In this document: positions 1-9,105 of the stretch, piece after piece | Layout of the letters: each line of letters opens with the position of its first letter | Position numbering within the stretch: position 1 is the stretch's first letter | From: Paucilactobacillus wasatchensis | GTDB lineage: Bacteria; Bacillota; Bacilli; Lactobacillales; Lactobacillaceae | DNA: 64,000 nt | Reading direction: 5' to 3' | Assembly (NCBI RefSeq): GCF_000876205.1 | Contig: NZ_AWTT01000002.1 | Span: 1-64,000 of the forward strand | Translations under genes and position numbers: made by a program | The notes under the pieces: model-generated | Told to the model about the DNA's origin: nothing | Database searches by the model: none | The model's input: only the letters and a program-made list of their open reading frames with translations

Positions 1-73
1 GGCTTAGGATACTTGTAGCATTTTCTACTAGTTTCTACTCTATAAATTATAAAAACAGTTTAAAACAGCTAAA

Positions 74-111
74 CAAAAAAACAACTAATCCTCCTGAAAG
101 AGAACTAGTTG
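74..111 (-). terminator. Strong Rho-independent terminator at the left edge
   Basis: Bases 82-111 form a 12-bp hairpin (two G-U pairs) with a 6-base loop. On the minus strand it is followed by a run of T at 81-74. It lies about 60 bases beyond the separate pgsA hairpin at 172-215. It therefore ends a short transcript, or acts as an attenuator in the leader of the next gene to the left, which is outside the window. Confidence 0.75.
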
Positions 112-171
112 CCTAGTAAGGACTACGTCCTTAAATTAAGTCATCAGTACTTCTTGACGAAGAGCCAATTA

Positions 172-215
172 AATAAGGTTCAGCCAAAACAAAAGTTTTG
201 TGCCGAACCTTATTT
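172..215 (-). terminator. Hairpin downstream of pgsA
   Basis: The arms AATAAGGTTC and GAACCTTATT enclose an inner CAAAAC/GTTTTG stem. It lies just past the pgsA stop codon and probably terminates the ymf-rodZ-pgsA transcript. The T-tract on the minus strand is weak. Confidence 0.6.
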
Positions 216-232
216 AACTAACTGTCAGCGAT

Positions 233-817
233 TTACTTCAAGCCATCAGAAAAAACCGAACGTCCCTTAACAAAATAATCAACTCCTGAGTAGACCGTGA
301 AGAAGAGACATACGTACAACATGATCAGGCCAAACGGAATGTGGATTAGTTCAAAGAACATGTTATTCAATAATAAAAAGGTAATTGCAATAAATTGACT
401 GACTGTTTTAATTTTTCCTGGCATTTTGGCCGCCATTACCTCGCCATTGCTTTCAACGATTAACAGTCGTAATCCAGTCACTGCAAGCTCACGCCAAATA
501 ATAACAACCGTCACCCACGCGGGCACAATTTGATTGGCACTCAATACAATAAAAGCTGTCATCACCAACAACTTATCGGCTAGTGGATCCGTAAACTTAC
601 CGAAGTTCGTTACGAGGTGTCGACTACGCGCAATGTGCCCGTCCAAGTTATCAGTAATACAAGCAGCAACAAAAATAATTGCAGCAATTAATTGCTCAAC
701 CGGCACTGTTGCCCCTGCAAAAGTAACACTTCCCCAATGCAACGGTAGTACTAGTAATAATAAGAAAAATGGAATAGCGATTAAACGCATTAATGTTAAT
801 TTATTAGGTAAATTCAC
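233..817 (-). CDS. pgsA: CDP-diacylglycerol-glycerol-3-phosphate phosphatidyltransferase
   Basis: This 194-residue membrane enzyme makes phosphatidylglycerophosphate from CDP-diacylglycerol, the committed step to phosphatidylglycerol. The CDP-alcohol phosphotransferase signature is complete: DGHIAR, then G and two spaced Asp residues in GKFTDPLAD. Several hydrophobic segments span the protein. The chosen start is GTG at 817-815, preceded by GAGGGG; longer readings run back into rodZ and add a low-complexity Gln-rich stretch. It lies 19 bases after the rodZ stop, the usual neighbourhood in lactobacilli, where cinA and recA normally follow. Confidence 0.95.
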   Translation of the reverse strand: MNLPNKLTLMRLIAIPFFLLLLVLPLHWGSVTFAGATVPVEQLIAAIIFVAACITDNLDGHIARSRHLVTNFGKFTDPLADKLLVMTAFIVLSANQIVPAWVTVVIIWRELAVTGLRLLIVESNGEVMAAKMPGKIKTVSQFIAITFLLLNNMFFELIHIPFGLIMLYVCLFFTVYSGVDYFVKGRSVFSDGLK

Positions 818-836
818 GATAATTCCCCCCTCAAAT

Positions 837-1805
837 TTAATTGCTGCCAGACGTAGTTGCTGCTGTGGCACTACTTGAGCTTGTAGCTGTACTACTTGAA
901 CTAGATGAGCTGGTGGTATCAGTTGAAGTTGAACCACTCAACACAATTGTCACCGTCCGAATGTTTGGATATTTATCGTTATCAGTAATATTAACTGTTT
1001 TACCATTCAATTTGACCGTTGTGCCACCGGCATTACCCAATGTCAAAACAATCTGTTTAACGGATTTACTAATTTTGACGCTTTGCTTAGTGTTAGCAGT
1101 CATTGTTTGACTAAACAATGAACTGCCATCGCCAGTCACCGCCACCCATGCTCGTTCACTGGGCGCAATTGTCAATGTATATTTACGAGCACTAGCGTTT
1201 TTAACCTTAAAGGTTGCCTTGCTTGAGTTTTGTGATACTTTCGTTAATTTAACGGTTGATTTAGTACTTGAGGTACTGCTGCTGTTTTTCTTTTTACTGG
1301 TGGCTGAGGAAGATTCCTTTTTACTTGATTCTCCGGAAACTGAAACTGAGCTACTGTCAATATTGCTTTGCGAGCTCTTATGATTACTGTGAATAGCAGT
1401 CAACCAAATGGCTCCTAGGATGACAATAATCACGACAACAACAATCACTGTCGGTATATATTGGCGCGCCTTGTCAATTTGATCAACCGTTTTATTTTTT
1501 CCAGCTCTAGTTTCTACAGCTTGAGAGATGTGCTCAGAATATTCATCAGATTTGGTTTTCGGCAATTGGTCATTAAATTCTAATAATAGATCATTGCCAT
1601 CTAGTCCAACCGTATCCGCATATTGTTTTACAAACGCCCGCACATAAAAATCGCCAGGTAACTCTGCAAAATTTTCGTCCTCAATCGCAATTAAATAACG
1701 TTTTTGAATTTTAGTGGCCTGTTGTAAATCATCTAATGTTAGACCCTTATCAATTCGAGCATCGTGAAGCTTTTTGCCCACTTCAATTTTCGCATTTTCA
1801 CTCAT
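837..1805 (-). CDS. rodZ: RodZ-like cytoskeletal protein (YmfM family)
   Basis: RodZ links the MreB cytoskeleton to the elongation machinery. An N-terminal Cro/C1-type helix-turn-helix (about residues 10-70) is followed by one membrane helix (about 115-140), a Ser/Lys/Thr-rich linker and an extracellular DUF4115-like beta domain. The tail is a low-complexity Ser/Thr run. The chosen start is ATG at 1805, with GGAG nine bases upstream; an ATG 15 bases earlier has a weaker site. It follows the ymf peptidase genes and precedes pgsA, the standard order in Bacilli. The function is assigned by family. Confidence 0.9.
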   Translation of the reverse strand: MSENAKIEVGKKLHDARIDKGLTLDDLQQATKIQKRYLIAIEDENFAELPGDFYVRAFVKQYADTVGLDGNDLLLEFNDQLPKTKSDEYSEHISQAVETRAGKNKTVDQIDKARQYIPTVIVVVVIIVILGAIWLTAIHSNHKSSQSNIDSSSVSVSGESSKKESSSATSKKKNSSSTSSTKSTVKLTKVSQNSSKATFKVKNASARKYTLTIAPSERAWVAVTGDGSSLFSQTMTANTKQSVKISKSVKQIVLTLGNAGGTTVKLNGKTVNITDNDKYPNIRTVTIVLSGSTSTDTTSSSSSSSTATSSSSATAATTSGSN

Positions 1806-1895
1806 TAATCTGTTCTCCATAACTTTGGAATTCCCACTTTAACGTCGACCAGTATAGCATACTTTTTGAAAGCATTATCTTAAAAAAGATTGAAG

Positions 1896-3194
1896 TTAAT
1901 CTCGTCTGGGTACGATTTGGTAAACCGAAATCCCTTGTGATTGGACAAACTCTGGCACAATTTGGTATAAATCATCAATTTTAATTGCAGCCAAAGCGGT
2001 AATTTCGTCCATCAAATTGGCACCACCAAATAGTTTGCCTGAATAATGATTAGCAATTGCTTCTGGTGAATCTAACAAGCCAATCATGCGGCCTAACATT
2101 GCTCGTTTAATATTTTCGAACTGACTGGTGGCCGTTTCAATTTGCTGTGTAGCACTCTCTAAGATACTGATAATTTCATCAGAAAAGCGCTCTGGTTGGT
2201 TGGTATCACTACTGAAGTACGCAAAGTGGAAGCCTCGTTGCATTTCAAAATTATAACTAAAAGAATCATCTAGTATTTCGTTATTGTACAAACGTAAATA
2301 ATTATCGGATGTATCGTCAAACAAAATATCCAACAATAATTCAACTGTCAACCGGTACTGTAACCCATCCATGCCGGATTCAATTTGATCTAACCCTCTC
2401 AGTCCGACCATTACTTTTGGCCGACTAATGTCCATTTCAAGTGTTCTAAATGGAATCACATCGTTACCCTCACTGTCGTTCAATTCAAATTGAACTTGCG
2501 GGCTGGTCGGTGCCGCAAATCGTTTAGTAGCCTGATTTTGTTCAATCCAATCCACTGTTTGCACTGGATCAACATTACCGACAATAAACAAGTTCATGTT
2601 GCTTGGTTGATAGAAAGTTCCATATGTTGCATACAAATCAGCCGGTGAAATTTGTGCAATCGATTCTTCCGTTCCTGCAATATCAATATGCATCGGATCT
2701 TTAGGGTACAGATTACCTAGTAGTCCAAAATATAAGCGCCAGTTAGGATCATCGTCATACATTTTGATTTCCTGGCCAATAATTCCTTTTTCTTTTTCAA
2801 CTGTGCTGGCAGAAAAATAAGGCTCTTGAACAAAATCCAGGAGAACGTCCAAATTTTCATGAATGTGCCCTGTCGCTGATAATAAATAACTAGTTTGAGT
2901 AAAACTAGTGAACGCATTCGAGTCAGCCCCTAATTGACCAAATAAATCAAAGGCATCGTGATCCTCTTTTTCAAACATTTTATGTTCCAAAAAGTGAGCA
3001 ACACCATCTGGAACAGTCACCAGCTCATCTTTACCAACTGGCATAAATGTACGATCGATTGAGCCAAAATCAACTGTTAAAATTGCATAGGTTTTATGAA
3101 ATCCGACTTTTGGTAATACTTGAACCAACAAACCATTATTCATTTTTTTTGAATAGATCGTTTCATTCAAATGTTGGTAAAACTGTTCATCCAT
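1896..3194 (-). CDS. ymfH: M16-family zinc peptidase YmfH
   Basis: The 432-residue protein is an insulinase/pitrilysin-type (M16B) peptidase. The inverted zinc motif HxxEH is intact as HFLEH at residues 67-71. It pairs with the upstream YmfF protein, which lacks this motif, so a heterodimer with one catalytic and one non-catalytic subunit is likely. The start codon shares one base with the ymfF stop (3194), which suggests coupled translation. The substrate is unknown; related pairs have been linked to peptide processing in Bacilli. Confidence 0.9.
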   Translation of the reverse strand: MDEQFYQHLNETIYSKKMNNGLLVQVLPKVGFHKTYAILTVDFGSIDRTFMPVGKDELVTVPDGVAHFLEHKMFEKEDHDAFDLFGQLGADSNAFTSFTQTSYLLSATGHIHENLDVLLDFVQEPYFSASTVEKEKGIIGQEIKMYDDDPNWRLYFGLLGNLYPKDPMHIDIAGTEESIAQISPADLYATYGTFYQPSNMNLFIVGNVDPVQTVDWIEQNQATKRFAAPTSPQVQFELNDSEGNDVIPFRTLEMDISRPKVMVGLRGLDQIESGMDGLQYRLTVELLLDILFDDTSDNYLRLYNNEILDDSFSYNFEMQRGFHFAYFSSDTNQPERFSDEIISILESATQQIETATSQFENIKRAMLGRMIGLLDSPEAIANHYSGKLFGGANLMDEITALAAIKIDDLYQIVPEFVQSQGISVYQIVPRRD

Positions 3195-4450
3195 TAATTT
3201 AAATCTCCATTCAGAAAATAGGCTGCCTGAAACTCCAATTGACTTGCAACACGAATTACATCCACCTTGGTCACCTTTTTTATTCGTTCAATCAGCGCAC
3301 TCGACTCTGTATGTGTCCGCGTGATTTTGTCCAATAGTGTTTGCTCAATAACATTGCTGCTAACATCTAATCCTGTCTCATATTGGTTAATAATTCCATC
3401 CTTAACCTCTTGCATTAACTCGTCTGTAAAATCGCCAGTCCTCACAGCATCAACCTGTTCTTGAATTAAGTGTTGCACTCGTACTTTATTACTACTTTGA
3501 ATTCCCGTTTGGATTGAAAACATTCCGTTAAATGCAATATGTTGACTGCTAGCATAATAAGCTAAGCTTGCTTTTTCGCGTACATTCACAAACAGTTTGG
3601 AGAGTGGCGAACCACCTAAAATTCCATTCATCACCATAGTGGCAGAGTAATCTGGTTCCTGATAATAAATTGGTAATTGGTATGCTAAGTTAAGTTTAGC
3701 TTGATTCAATGCTTGTTTTTCACTTGTTTCGCGTGGCTCTTTATTTAATTTTTGATGGTAAAATAGTTCCTGCTTAATTTCTTGCCGCGGTTTAAATTCA
3801 AAGCGGCGAAATTGTTCGACAATCAGTTGTACGTCAACATTCCCTAATACCACAATATCAACTTGATCGCTATTTACCATCTCATTATATGTTTGCACTA
3901 GTGACTCCGCAGATATTTGTGGTAAATCTGTAAGTTGACCAAAACTAGGGATTTTTAGCAATGAATGATCCGCAAAATAAAGGTCGCGTAGTTGCATGGC
4001 CGCATAAAATTGCTTATCATCATCCAACGACTTAATTGAGCTTTGTAAATTATTGAGTTGGAGCTTAAACGTTGGCTCGTCGAACGTGTTGTTATCAATC
4101 AACGGGTGAAAAATCATCTCATGCAATAAATCAATCACCTGATCTGTTAATCCTGGCATTGAATAGCGATCATTAACAAAGCTGGCCCTCACTCGCAGGG
4201 CATGCATATTACCAATACGGGCAACGTTTGTCCCCACATAAGCGCCGAACAAACTAGAAATCTGTCTAGCCAATGCAGTTTGCGTTGGATATTTGTGAGT
4301 ACTAGTTTCAATGAGATCTGCTAATAAGCTTCTAGCTGTGATATTAGTTTTCGTTTGTACTGTGTTAAAATTAATTAATATTTGATTAGTTTTAAATTGT
4401 GTTGTCCTAATAACGTGTAAATTGACACCATCAGTTAACTTAAAATCCAA
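3194..4450 (-). CDS. ymfF: M16-family peptidase-like protein YmfF (non-catalytic partner)
   Basis: This 418-residue M16-fold protein has no HxxEH zinc motif where YmfH has one, so it is probably the structural half of the YmfF-YmfH pair. The chosen start is TTG at 4450, preceded by GGAGG seven bases away; the in-frame extension upstream has no ribosome site. It is the first gene of the ymfF-ymfH-rodZ-pgsA run. Its promoter lies in the 198-base divergent gap shared with aspartate kinase. Confidence 0.88.
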   Translation of the reverse strand: MDFKLTDGVNLHVIRTTQFKTNQILINFNTVQTKTNITARSLLADLIETSTHKYPTQTALARQISSLFGAYVGTNVARIGNMHALRVRASFVNDRYSMPGLTDQVIDLLHEMIFHPLIDNNTFDEPTFKLQLNNLQSSIKSLDDDKQFYAAMQLRDLYFADHSLLKIPSFGQLTDLPQISAESLVQTYNEMVNSDQVDIVVLGNVDVQLIVEQFRRFEFKPRQEIKQELFYHQKLNKEPRETSEKQALNQAKLNLAYQLPIYYQEPDYSATMVMNGILGGSPLSKLFVNVREKASLAYYASSQHIAFNGMFSIQTGIQSSNKVRVQHLIQEQVDAVRTGDFTDELMQEVKDGIINQYETGLDVSSNVIEQTLLDKITRTHTESSALIERIKKVTKVDVIRVASQLEFQAAYFLNGDLN

Positions 4451-4591
4451 ATTGGTTCCTCCGTTCCACCGCCAAATTATTGGCACTGAACATTTACTAC
4501 CGCATGTTTAACAATAATACGTGAAAATTACATAAATTACAAACCAACCACAAAAATACTGCTATTTTAGCAAAAAATATACCGAACTTAA

Positions 4592-4620
4592 TTGTAAGTA
4601 CGGTGGTGGTTTGCTATCAT
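4592..4620 (+). promoter_or_regulatory. SigA-type promoter for aspartate kinase
   Basis: TTGTAA at 4592-4597 and TATCAT at 4615-4620 are separated by 17 bases. They lie 28 bases before the TTG start, so the leader is too short to hold a lysine riboswitch or T-box. Confidence 0.6.
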
Positions 4621-4648
4621 ATTAACTAACAAAAAGGAGCGAAGTATC

Positions 4649-6007
4649 TTGAAGGTCATTAAATTCGGTGGCAGTTCTCTTGCCAGCAGCGAACAACTAA
4701 AAAAAGTAATTCAAATTGTCTCAGATGATGCCACACGAAGATGTGTGGTTGTGTCAGCTCCTGGAAAACGAAATCCAGCTGATACAAAGGTCACCGACCT
4801 GTTAATTCGCTATGCTGATGCTGTAATTGCAGGCCGCGATTATCACGATCTGGCACAAGAAATTATTGCACGCTACCAAGAAATTGCATTGGGTTTTAAT
4901 TTCACACCTGAAGATTTTGCACCAATTAAGCGAGCAATTTTAAATTTACCACTAGCAAAGTACCCTGATAATAATTACCTCATGGCTGCATTCAAAGCAC
5001 ATGGTGAAAAATTAAATGCACAACTAATTGCACGGGTTTTTAACCTCGTCGGCATTGCAGCACAATATCTTGATCCTGCTGAAGCTGGTCTGATTGTCAC
5101 GGATGTTCCTGACGACGCGCAAATTGAGCCTACCAGCTACATCAATTTACGAAAATGGCAAAATAACGCTAAAGTACTGATCGTGCCTGGTTTCTTTGGG
5201 TATAACGAACATGGCAACATCTGTACTTTCTCTCGCGGCGGCTCAGATATCACTGGGGCCATCATGGCTCGTGGCCTAAACGCGGATTTGTACGAGAATT
5301 TTACGGACGTCGATGCCATTTATTCAGTTAATCCCAACATTGTCCCTAATCCTCATGCAATTGGTCATATGACTTTTCGTGAAATGCGAGAACTTTCATA
5401 TGCCGGCTTCTCCGTTTTTCATGATGAAGCACTAATTCCAGCTATCCAGGGTAATATTGACGTCAACGTGAGAAACACAAATCATCCTGAAGCTCCGGGA
5501 ACGATCATCGCAGCACAAATTGGACACAACAAAAACTATCCTGTCCGCGGGATTGCAGCATCTAAACATTTTTGTGGCCTTTATATTAGTAAATATCTAC
5601 TTAATAAGGAAGTTGGTTTCACCCGTAAGGTACTTAACATTTTGTACAAGTATAATGTTGGTTACGATCACATGCCATCAGGAATTGATGATATTACAGT
5701 CATCATACCCGAAGCAAATTTAACCCCTGATATTGAACAATCCATCATGTCTGAATTGCAAACTACCATTCAACCTGACGAAATGCATATGATTCATGAT
5801 TATGCAATTGTGATGGTTGTTGGCGAAGGAATGCGAGATACTTTGGGTGTCATGGCCCGTTCCACTACTGCCCTCGCCAAAGCCGGTATTCGCCTGCAAA
5901 TGGTCAATCAAGGGGCTTCTGAAATTTCAATTATGTTTGGAGTGGCTCAGGATAAAGCAGATTTAGCTGTTAGTGCTTTATATGGTGAATTTTTCAAGCA
6001 AAACTAA
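4649..6007 (+). CDS. Aspartate kinase
   Basis: The enzyme phosphorylates L-aspartate, the first step toward lysine/diaminopimelate, threonine and methionine. The N-terminus carries the kinase motif KFGGSS (residues 5-10), a later GGSD nucleotide/substrate motif (SRGGSDITGA), and a C-terminal pair of ACT domains with the typical GMRDTLGVMARS segment. At 452 residues it is a monofunctional type. Translation starts at TTG behind AAAGGAG. It is a single-gene unit with its own promoter and terminator. Diaminopimelate for the cell wall is a likely reason a lactobacillus keeps it. Confidence 0.92.
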   Translation: MKVIKFGGSSLASSEQLKKVIQIVSDDATRRCVVVSAPGKRNPADTKVTDLLIRYADAVIAGRDYHDLAQEIIARYQEIALGFNFTPEDFAPIKRAILNLPLAKYPDNNYLMAAFKAHGEKLNAQLIARVFNLVGIAAQYLDPAEAGLIVTDVPDDAQIEPTSYINLRKWQNNAKVLIVPGFFGYNEHGNICTFSRGGSDITGAIMARGLNADLYENFTDVDAIYSVNPNIVPNPHAIGHMTFREMRELSYAGFSVFHDEALIPAIQGNIDVNVRNTNHPEAPGTIIAAQIGHNKNYPVRGIAASKHFCGLYISKYLLNKEVGFTRKVLNILYKYNVGYDHMPSGIDDITVIIPEANLTPDIEQSIMSELQTTIQPDEMHMIHDYAIVMVVGEGMRDTLGVMARSTTALAKAGIRLQMVNQGASEISIMFGVAQDKADLAVSALYGEFFKQN

Positions 6008-6055
6008 AAAAGTCGTTGAGTGACGCGTTACTTGCGTTATTCAACGACCTTTTTG
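6008..6055. terminator. Bidirectional terminator between aspartate kinase and cls
   Basis: GTCGTTGA and TCAACGAC form the stem, extended inward by GACGC/GCGTT. It is flanked by A-runs on the left and T-runs on the right, so it can serve both converging genes. Confidence 0.8.
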
Positions 6056-6056
6056 A

Positions 6057-7505
6057 TCATAGAATTGGTGCTAACAGACGAGAAAGCACTTGTTTAATTT
6101 TGATAAATCGTGATTGCTGATCAAAATATTCAGCGGTCAAAAAATCAGAATTTTCCTGGTCATGGAGAAAAATTAACTCAGTTGCCCGAGCAAATTCACG
6201 GTCATATAAAAAAGCATTAGCCTCAAAATTCAATTTAAATGAACGAATATCCATATTGGCAGAACCAATCGAAACTATCTTGCCATCAATAACTACCATT
6301 TTGGAGTGCATAAAACCCTTTTTATATGCAAAAATTTGGCCACCGGATTGGATTAAATCTCGGCAATAATATTCAGTAGCACGGTAAACGAACGGGTGGT
6401 CTGGTCGATCTGGAATAATGATGCGCACATCAACACCTGCCGTGGCAGCAATTGCCAATGCCTCCAACACGCTGCCATCAGGAACAAAATACGGCGTTTC
6501 AATATAGATTGATTCAGTGGCGATTGAAATCATTTTAACGTAACCCTGTTTGATTTTTTGTCGATCGTCATCTGGTCCACTGGAAACAATTTGCATGCTG
6601 GTTGTTCCTTCAGATTCAGTCTGCGGGAAAAATCTATTGTCAAAAGTAACCGGAGCCTGCTTAGTAGTAGCATTCCAGTCCAAGAAAAAACGACTTTGCA
6701 TGGATAAGACTGCGTCTCCTGTCACACGTAAATGTGTATCACGCCAGTAACCAAACCGGACTTTTTTTCCCAAATACTGATCGCCAACATTAAAACCACC
6801 AATGTAACCGATATTGCCATCAATCACTGCAATTTTTCGGTGATTCCGAAAATTAAGCCTGAAAGTAATCGGAAAAAACTTAGGTGTTAAAAATGGTTCT
6901 ACGTGACCGCCCAATTTAATTAGGCGCTGAAATAGCTTCTGTTTGGATCCGTGTGACCCTAATAAATCGTAGATCACCCGGACTTGAACTCCGGCAGCGG
7001 CCTTTTTTTCCAATAATTGTACAAATTGATTGCCGACGTCGTCATTATACCAAGTAAAAAATTCAATATTAACATGATGCTGTGCCCGGCGCACATCTTC
7101 AAATAAACTGGCAAACAGTTTTTCTCCATCCGTGTAAACTCTGACAGCATTTTTTCGTGTGAGAATGGCATTATCAGTTTCTAAAAATAACCGCACTAAT
7201 TCCCGGGCTGCATTGGTAACCTGATTAGCTGGTAGTAATTCATTATCATCAAATTGTAATTTTTGATTGGCCACAATTTGAGCAATACCTAGTCGTTCTT
7301 GCGCCTTTAAGTTAAATATTTTACGATGTGAAAGTTTGCGTCCAGCAAACAGGTACAACAAAAACCCGGCAATCGGCAGTAGTAACAATACCAATAACCA
7401 GGCCCAAGTAGCCGAAATATCTCTTTTCTCACGAAACACAATAATTACTGTTGCAATGGTATTTAATGTGATTACTACATCAATGAACACCCACAAATTT
7501 ATCAT
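6057..7505 (-). CDS. cls: Cardiolipin synthase
   Basis: This 482-residue phospholipase-D-family membrane enzyme condenses two phosphatidylglycerols into cardiolipin. Two N-terminal hydrophobic helices (about residues 5-60) are followed by two HKD motifs, HRKIAVIDG and HSKMVVIDG, each with the downstream G-S/G-N element of the family. The start is ATG with GGAGG about ten bases upstream. It is monocistronic and converges on aspartate kinase. It uses the product of the PgsA pathway encoded at the left end of the window. Confidence 0.93.
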   Translation of the reverse strand: MINLWVFIDVVITLNTIATVIIVFREKRDISATWAWLLVLLLLPIAGFLLYLFAGRKLSHRKIFNLKAQERLGIAQIVANQKLQFDDNELLPANQVTNAARELVRLFLETDNAILTRKNAVRVYTDGEKLFASLFEDVRRAQHHVNIEFFTWYNDDVGNQFVQLLEKKAAAGVQVRVIYDLLGSHGSKQKLFQRLIKLGGHVEPFLTPKFFPITFRLNFRNHRKIAVIDGNIGYIGGFNVGDQYLGKKVRFGYWRDTHLRVTGDAVLSMQSRFFLDWNATTKQAPVTFDNRFFPQTESEGTTSMQIVSSGPDDDRQKIKQGYVKMISIATESIYIETPYFVPDGSVLEALAIAATAGVDVRIIIPDRPDHPFVYRATEYYCRDLIQSGGQIFAYKKGFMHSKMVVIDGKIVSIGSANMDIRSFKLNFEANAFLYDREFARATELIFLHDQENSDFLTAEYFDQQSRFIKIKQVLSRLLAPIL

Positions 7506-7570
7506 ATCATTGCAACCTCCGTCTATTAGATAAACTCAGCATACCAAGAGTTCATCCTTTTGTCACGAAG

Positions 7571-8413
7571 TTATGGTTTACCTAGGAAATTACTTGGTTC
7601 ACCAAACCATTTTTCATTGGTCTTTTTTAGCTGACCATTTTGCTGCAGTCGTTTAAGTCCCTTATTAATTTTATTACGCAACGTTGTGTCACCCTTACGC
7701 ATACCAACCGCAAAGTTTTCTGCCGGAATTTGTTTATTCAGATAGGTCGAATAAGCACTGCCGTCCGGCTGATGCTTGATGTAGTATTCAGCGTAAACTT
7801 TATCCATCAAAATCCCTTGAATTCGATTAGCATTTAAGTCAATAAATGCTTCCGGAAATGTATCGTACAACACAGGCTTGCGACCTTTAATATAATTTTT
7901 GAGGATTGAAGGCTTTTCATCTAACACGCTCGTTCCGGTTGAACCATTTTGAACTCCTAAAGTCTGTCCCTGCATATCTTTAAAATCATTGATATTATTT
8001 TTCTTCTTAGTTACTAAAATCTGTTGATTTTGGAGATATGGACGACTAAAGGCAATCTTTTTAGCACGTGAAGCTGTAACTGTATAACCATTCCAAATTA
8101 AATCAATCGTGCCATTTCGTAATTCTGTTTCCTTCATGGACCAATCAATCGTTTGAAAATCAACTTTAATGCCATATTGCTTAAAAACCGCCCTGGCCAA
8201 ATCAACGTCATAACCGACTAGCTTCCCATTTTTCTTGCGAAAACCCATCGGAACAAAACTGTCATCCAATCCAATAATTACCTTACCTCGTCGCTGAATC
8301 CGACTCCAAGTATCATCTGTATTAGCTTTCTTGGTGACACTTTGACAACCAGATAGCAGCACTGTAGGCACTAATATAACAATTAAGAGAAACCAAATTT
8401 TAACTCTTTTCAT
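7571..8413 (-). CDS. Polar amino-acid ABC transporter substrate-binding lipoprotein
   Basis: This 280-residue periplasmic-binding-protein family 3 lipoprotein has a signal peptide ending in the lipobox LSGC (about residues 20-23) and a mature domain with the family pattern GYDVDLARAV and a GTIDLIWNG segment. It captures an amino acid for the permease and ATPase encoded just upstream (20-base gap). The operon's leader carries a T-box whose most likely specifier is CAC, so histidine is the favoured substrate. The protein alone would only support 'polar amino acid'. Confidence 0.9.
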   Translation of the reverse strand: MKRVKIWFLLIVILVPTVLLSGCQSVTKKANTDDTWSRIQRRGKVIIGLDDSFVPMGFRKKNGKLVGYDVDLARAVFKQYGIKVDFQTIDWSMKETELRNGTIDLIWNGYTVTASRAKKIAFSRPYLQNQQILVTKKKNNINDFKDMQGQTLGVQNGSTGTSVLDEKPSILKNYIKGRKPVLYDTFPEAFIDLNANRIQGILMDKVYAEYYIKHQPDGSAYSTYLNKQIPAENFAVGMRKGDTTLRNKINKGLKRLQQNGQLKKTNEKWFGEPSNFLGKP

Positions 8414-8433
8414 CTTCTCTTCTCCTCTGCGCT

Positions 8434-9090
8434 TTAATCCGCCGTTTGGTTGAGTTTATCTAATGAACTGACCTCTAAGATATCATCCGCAATGTTGCGA
8501 GCAAAGTCCATATCATGCGTAACTACTAGTTGAGTCATTCCATCCTGCTTTAATCCTGAAATTAGTCTTTCAACCTCTTTACGTAGATTAGGATCTAGTG
8601 CCGATGTTGGTTCGTCATAACATAAAATTTTTGGTTTCATTGCCAAAGCTCGTGCAATCGCAACCCGTTGCTTTTGCCCACCTGATAATTGATAAGGATA
8701 CAAATCACCCTTACCAATTAGACCTAGCTGATCCAATAATTTCTTGGCGTCAGCCGTTGCCACTTGTTTACTTTGCTTGAGTACCATCGTGGGAGCCAAG
8801 ATAATATTATCCATTACTGACAAATGTGGGAATAAATTAAAGTCTTGAAACACAACACCAATAACGCTTTCGGAGGTATCAGTAGCATTAGGATCAAATG
8901 ACTTGCCGTCAATCGTAAATTCACCTGAATCAGCCTGCTCCAAACCCGTAATACATCGCAGCAGCGTTGTTTTACCAGCCCCGGAAGGACCAACAATACT
9001 CAAAACTTCTTGATCTTTAATGGTGACATTCACGTTATCTAAAATAACTCGTGAACCAAAGCTCTTTTTTAAATTTTTTATTTCTAACAT
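8434..9090 (-). CDS. Polar amino-acid ABC transporter ATPase
   Basis: This 218-residue cytoplasmic ATPase of the GlnQ/HisP class energises uptake. It has Walker A GPSGAGKTT, signature LSGGQKQR, Walker B ILCYDEPTSALD and the switch His in VVTHD. Length is slightly below the usual 240 residues, with a short C-terminus. Its start has GGAGG upstream, and it sits 15 bases after the permease stop in the permease-ATPase-binding-protein operon under the tandem T-box leader. Confidence 0.93.
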   Translation of the reverse strand: MLEIKNLKKSFGSRVILDNVNVTIKDQEVLSIVGPSGAGKTTLLRCITGLEQADSGEFTIDGKSFDPNATDTSESVIGVVFQDFNLFPHLSVMDNIILAPTMVLKQSKQVATADAKKLLDQLGLIGKGDLYPYQLSGGQKQRVAIARALAMKPKILCYDEPTSALDPNLRKEVERLISGLKQDGMTQLVVTHDMDFARNIADDILEVSSLDKLNQTAD

Positions 9091-9105
9091 AAGTGTGCCT
9101 CCATT

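Noticed and set aside
841-1110. Plus-strand frame rich in Leu and Val opposite the rodZ tail
   Set aside because: It is the reverse reading of the Ser/Thr-rich repeat codons of rodZ and has no start site.
3194-4450. YmfF as an active zinc peptidase
   Set aside because: The HxxEH motif present in YmfH is missing in the aligned region, so only the partner is expected to be catalytic.
4500-4648. Possible lysine riboswitch or T-box before aspartate kinase
   Set aside because: The promoter lies only 28 bases before the start codon, so there is no leader long enough.
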